Origin: Cymbomonas tetramitiformis
Taxonomy: Eukaryota > Chlorophyta > Pyramimonadophyceae > Pyramimonadales > Pyramimonadaceae
Assembly (NCBI GenBank): GCA_001247695.2
Contig: LGRX02034683.1
Span: 49,889-113,888, forward strand
Reading direction: 5' to 3'
DNA: 64,000 nt
The position numbers and the translations under genes are program-made. Shown here piece by piece: positions 62,780-64,000 of the stretch; position 1 is the first letter of the stretch, and each line of letters opens with the position of its first letter. The notes below the pieces were generated by a model. That model was not told the DNA's origin and did no database searches. It saw nothing but the letters and a program-made list of their open reading frames with translations.

Positions 62780-63080
62780 GGAAAACCATATGGTTCGGAG
62801 ACGTATTGGCGCACATGCCGGAGGGTCTCGCCTGATGGATGTGCCGTTGCATATGCACGGTAGCGACCCCAACCAAGGTCTGGCTGGGGAGACCATTCAC
62901 GGAGAATGAAGCGGCACTCGTCGAAGGGCCTCCTCGCGTGTGTCAATCTTCCGGCTCGGTCGTGGTTCGAGGAGTTTGCTATCGCACGGCAGCTCAGGAC
63001 AAGACGAAGAAAACTTGTCAACGTTACTTCCGAGCCTTTTTCCCTGGAGAAACATCAAAGGCCCGAGGAAATCGAGACTG
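62780..63080 (+). pseudogene. CACTA-like transposase gene, exon C (DUF4216-like start), frame disrupted
   Basis: After the acceptor TACATTCGCAG the spliced frame reads RENHMVRRRIGAHAGGSRLM and stops at 62909. In the next frame VWLGRPFTENEAALVEGPPR is followed by SGSVVVRGVCYRTAAQDKTK, which resembles the start of DUF4216 (V-V-x-G-x-x-(F/Y)-x-T...D...K-T). A frameshift, or a different acceptor, is needed to connect them. Confidence 0.45.
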
Positions 63081-63203
63081 ACCGGTGCGTCCGTGCATTA
63101 CGTTTTGGTGAATGTGCGCAGAATATGTACCGAATGTCTGCTGCGTGTCTTCTCGACGTCTTCGGGGATTCTTACTATAGAGTATTGTGGCTCCAACTCG
63201 CAG

Positions 63204-63642
63204 GTACGCCATGGTAGATAGCATCTACAAGGTCGACTTGGCCGCGAAAGAGTACATTCTTGTGAAGGGAAAGTGGTTCCCTGAATTCAACCAAGCGACG
63301 ACAAAACGGTTTGCCAAGCTAAACTCGAAGTACGGGCCGGACAATGCCGCAAAGGTGGTGTACACATACGACCCGGATGATCCCGAGACACCTTGGGACA
63401 CTACTGATCCATTTATCCTGGCGGCTCAAATTGAGCACCAAGTTGTAATCAAGAAACATCCTGTGATGAAGACGGCGGTGGTATTTGATTTAAAGGCTGA
63501 CTTTTTCGAGTGCATCGACGATGATGGTTCACGACCGAAAGGTGCAAGACGCAAGCAAGAGGCGATCATGATAATACGCCGGGCATCGTACTTCGTGGTC
63601 TGTATGTTGAATAGATGCAATCGTACATGTATGTGTAGATAG
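63204..63642 (+). CDS. CACTA-like transposase gene, exon D (DUF4216-like end)
   Basis: Acceptor CAACTCGCAG. Reads YAMVDSIYKVDLAAKEYILV then KGKWFPEFN, and further DPFILAAQIEHQVVIKKHPV. (I/L)-Y-x-(V/L)-D-Y/L...(V/L)-(L/V)-(F/V)-K-x-x-W-(F/Y) and (D/E)-P-F-(I/V)-L-A-x-Q form the DUF4216 pattern found after DUF4218 in CACTA proteins. The frame ends at 63642. GAAGAC repeats follow from 63705. Confidence 0.65.
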
Positions 63643-63704
63643 ACCTATCAATTAACTTAGCCGTATATTATGTATCATAGCAACAGAGCATGATGACAAC
63701 CCTG

Positions 63705-64000
63705 AAGTTGTTAGGAAGATACCCGGAATGTCTTCCGCATGTCTTCCGTGCGCCTTCTGAATGTCTTCTGTGATTACGCGACTAGTGTACGTGTGGTATG
63801 AAGTAGCTATGTGGCCAAATTGCATAATCATCACATATGTGTCGATAACACATGTCAGAATGTATTCTGGCCCAGAAGACATTCGGAACGTCTTCCGGGT
63901 ATCTTCCGGGAAGACTGCCCTTTGCATGTCTTCCGGGAAGATGTCTTCCGAAATCCGGAAGACATTCCGCACATCTTCGGCACGTCTTCCCCGAAGAGTG
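63705..64000. repeat. GAAGAC/GTCTTC palindromic repeat block 3, runs off the window
   Basis: Two clusters (63710-63775, 63875-64000) with GGAAGATACCCGGAATGTCT and many GTCTTCCG/CGGAAGAC palindromes, interrupted by about 95 unrelated bases. Confidence 0.88.

Overview
The window is nuclear DNA of a eukaryote with a repeat-rich genome. The signs are spliced genes with canonical GT...AG introns, long tandem repeats inside introns, LTR retrotransposons, LINE-like and Penelope-like reverse transcriptases and CACTA-type DNA transposons. A green alga is my best guess, with low to moderate confidence. It rests on the type of LINE, on Ty3/Gypsy elements carrying methyltransferase domains, and on a plant-like peroxisomal carrier. 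No bacterial operons, rRNA genes or CRISPR arrays are present.

Region 1 (1-23.4 kb) holds two head-to-head copies of one Ty3/Gypsy family. The minus-strand copy (1-10516) runs off the left edge. It keeps a long repeat-rich gag-like region, a zinc knuckle, a protease and RT-RNase H, all broken by frameshifts and stops. The plus-strand copy (12045-23429) has lost its gag but keeps the whole 3' half of pol: RT, RNase H, a Dam-like N6-adenine methyltransferase domain, integrase, a chromo-like tail and a C-terminal cytosine-C5 methyltransferase domain. Two DNA elements sit inside it: a 2849-bp CACTA element (3-bp target duplication TGA) and a 1079-bp hairpin-bearing element. The 1.5 kb between the two Gypsy copies holds two tandem tRNA-like sequences and a weak kinase-like fragment.

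Region 2 (23.4-30.6 kb) is a graveyard of smaller repeats: an inverted-repeat pair around diverged tandem repeats, a frameshifted gag-like gene with a Cys/His cluster, two identical 255-bp direct repeats, and a pair of TIR elements arranged like a composite transposon.

Region 3 (30.7-46.35 kb) is the one clear host gene. It encodes a mitochondrial-carrier-family protein of the peroxisomal NAD/CoA/adenine-nucleotide type (SLC25A17/PXN-like). I could place ten exons over 15.6 kb. Its introns are stuffed with unrelated minisatellites, an RLE-type LINE with a 5'-truncated sister, a Penelope-like RT fragment and a 201-bp in-frame tandem repeat.

Region 4 (46.35-64 kb) is again repeats. It has diverged gag-like coding, a 258-bp tandem array, two members of an unusual TIR element (one a 2151-bp copy with two convergent genes and a perfect 9-bp target duplication), a retroelement fragment with an aspartic protease, a second copy of the 1079-bp element, and a CACTA-like transposase gene. 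The introns and flanks of that gene are packed with GAAGAC/GTCTTC palindromic repeats.

Exon boundaries and broken reading frames were set by eye from splice sites and family similarity. Coordinates of degenerate repeats are approximate.
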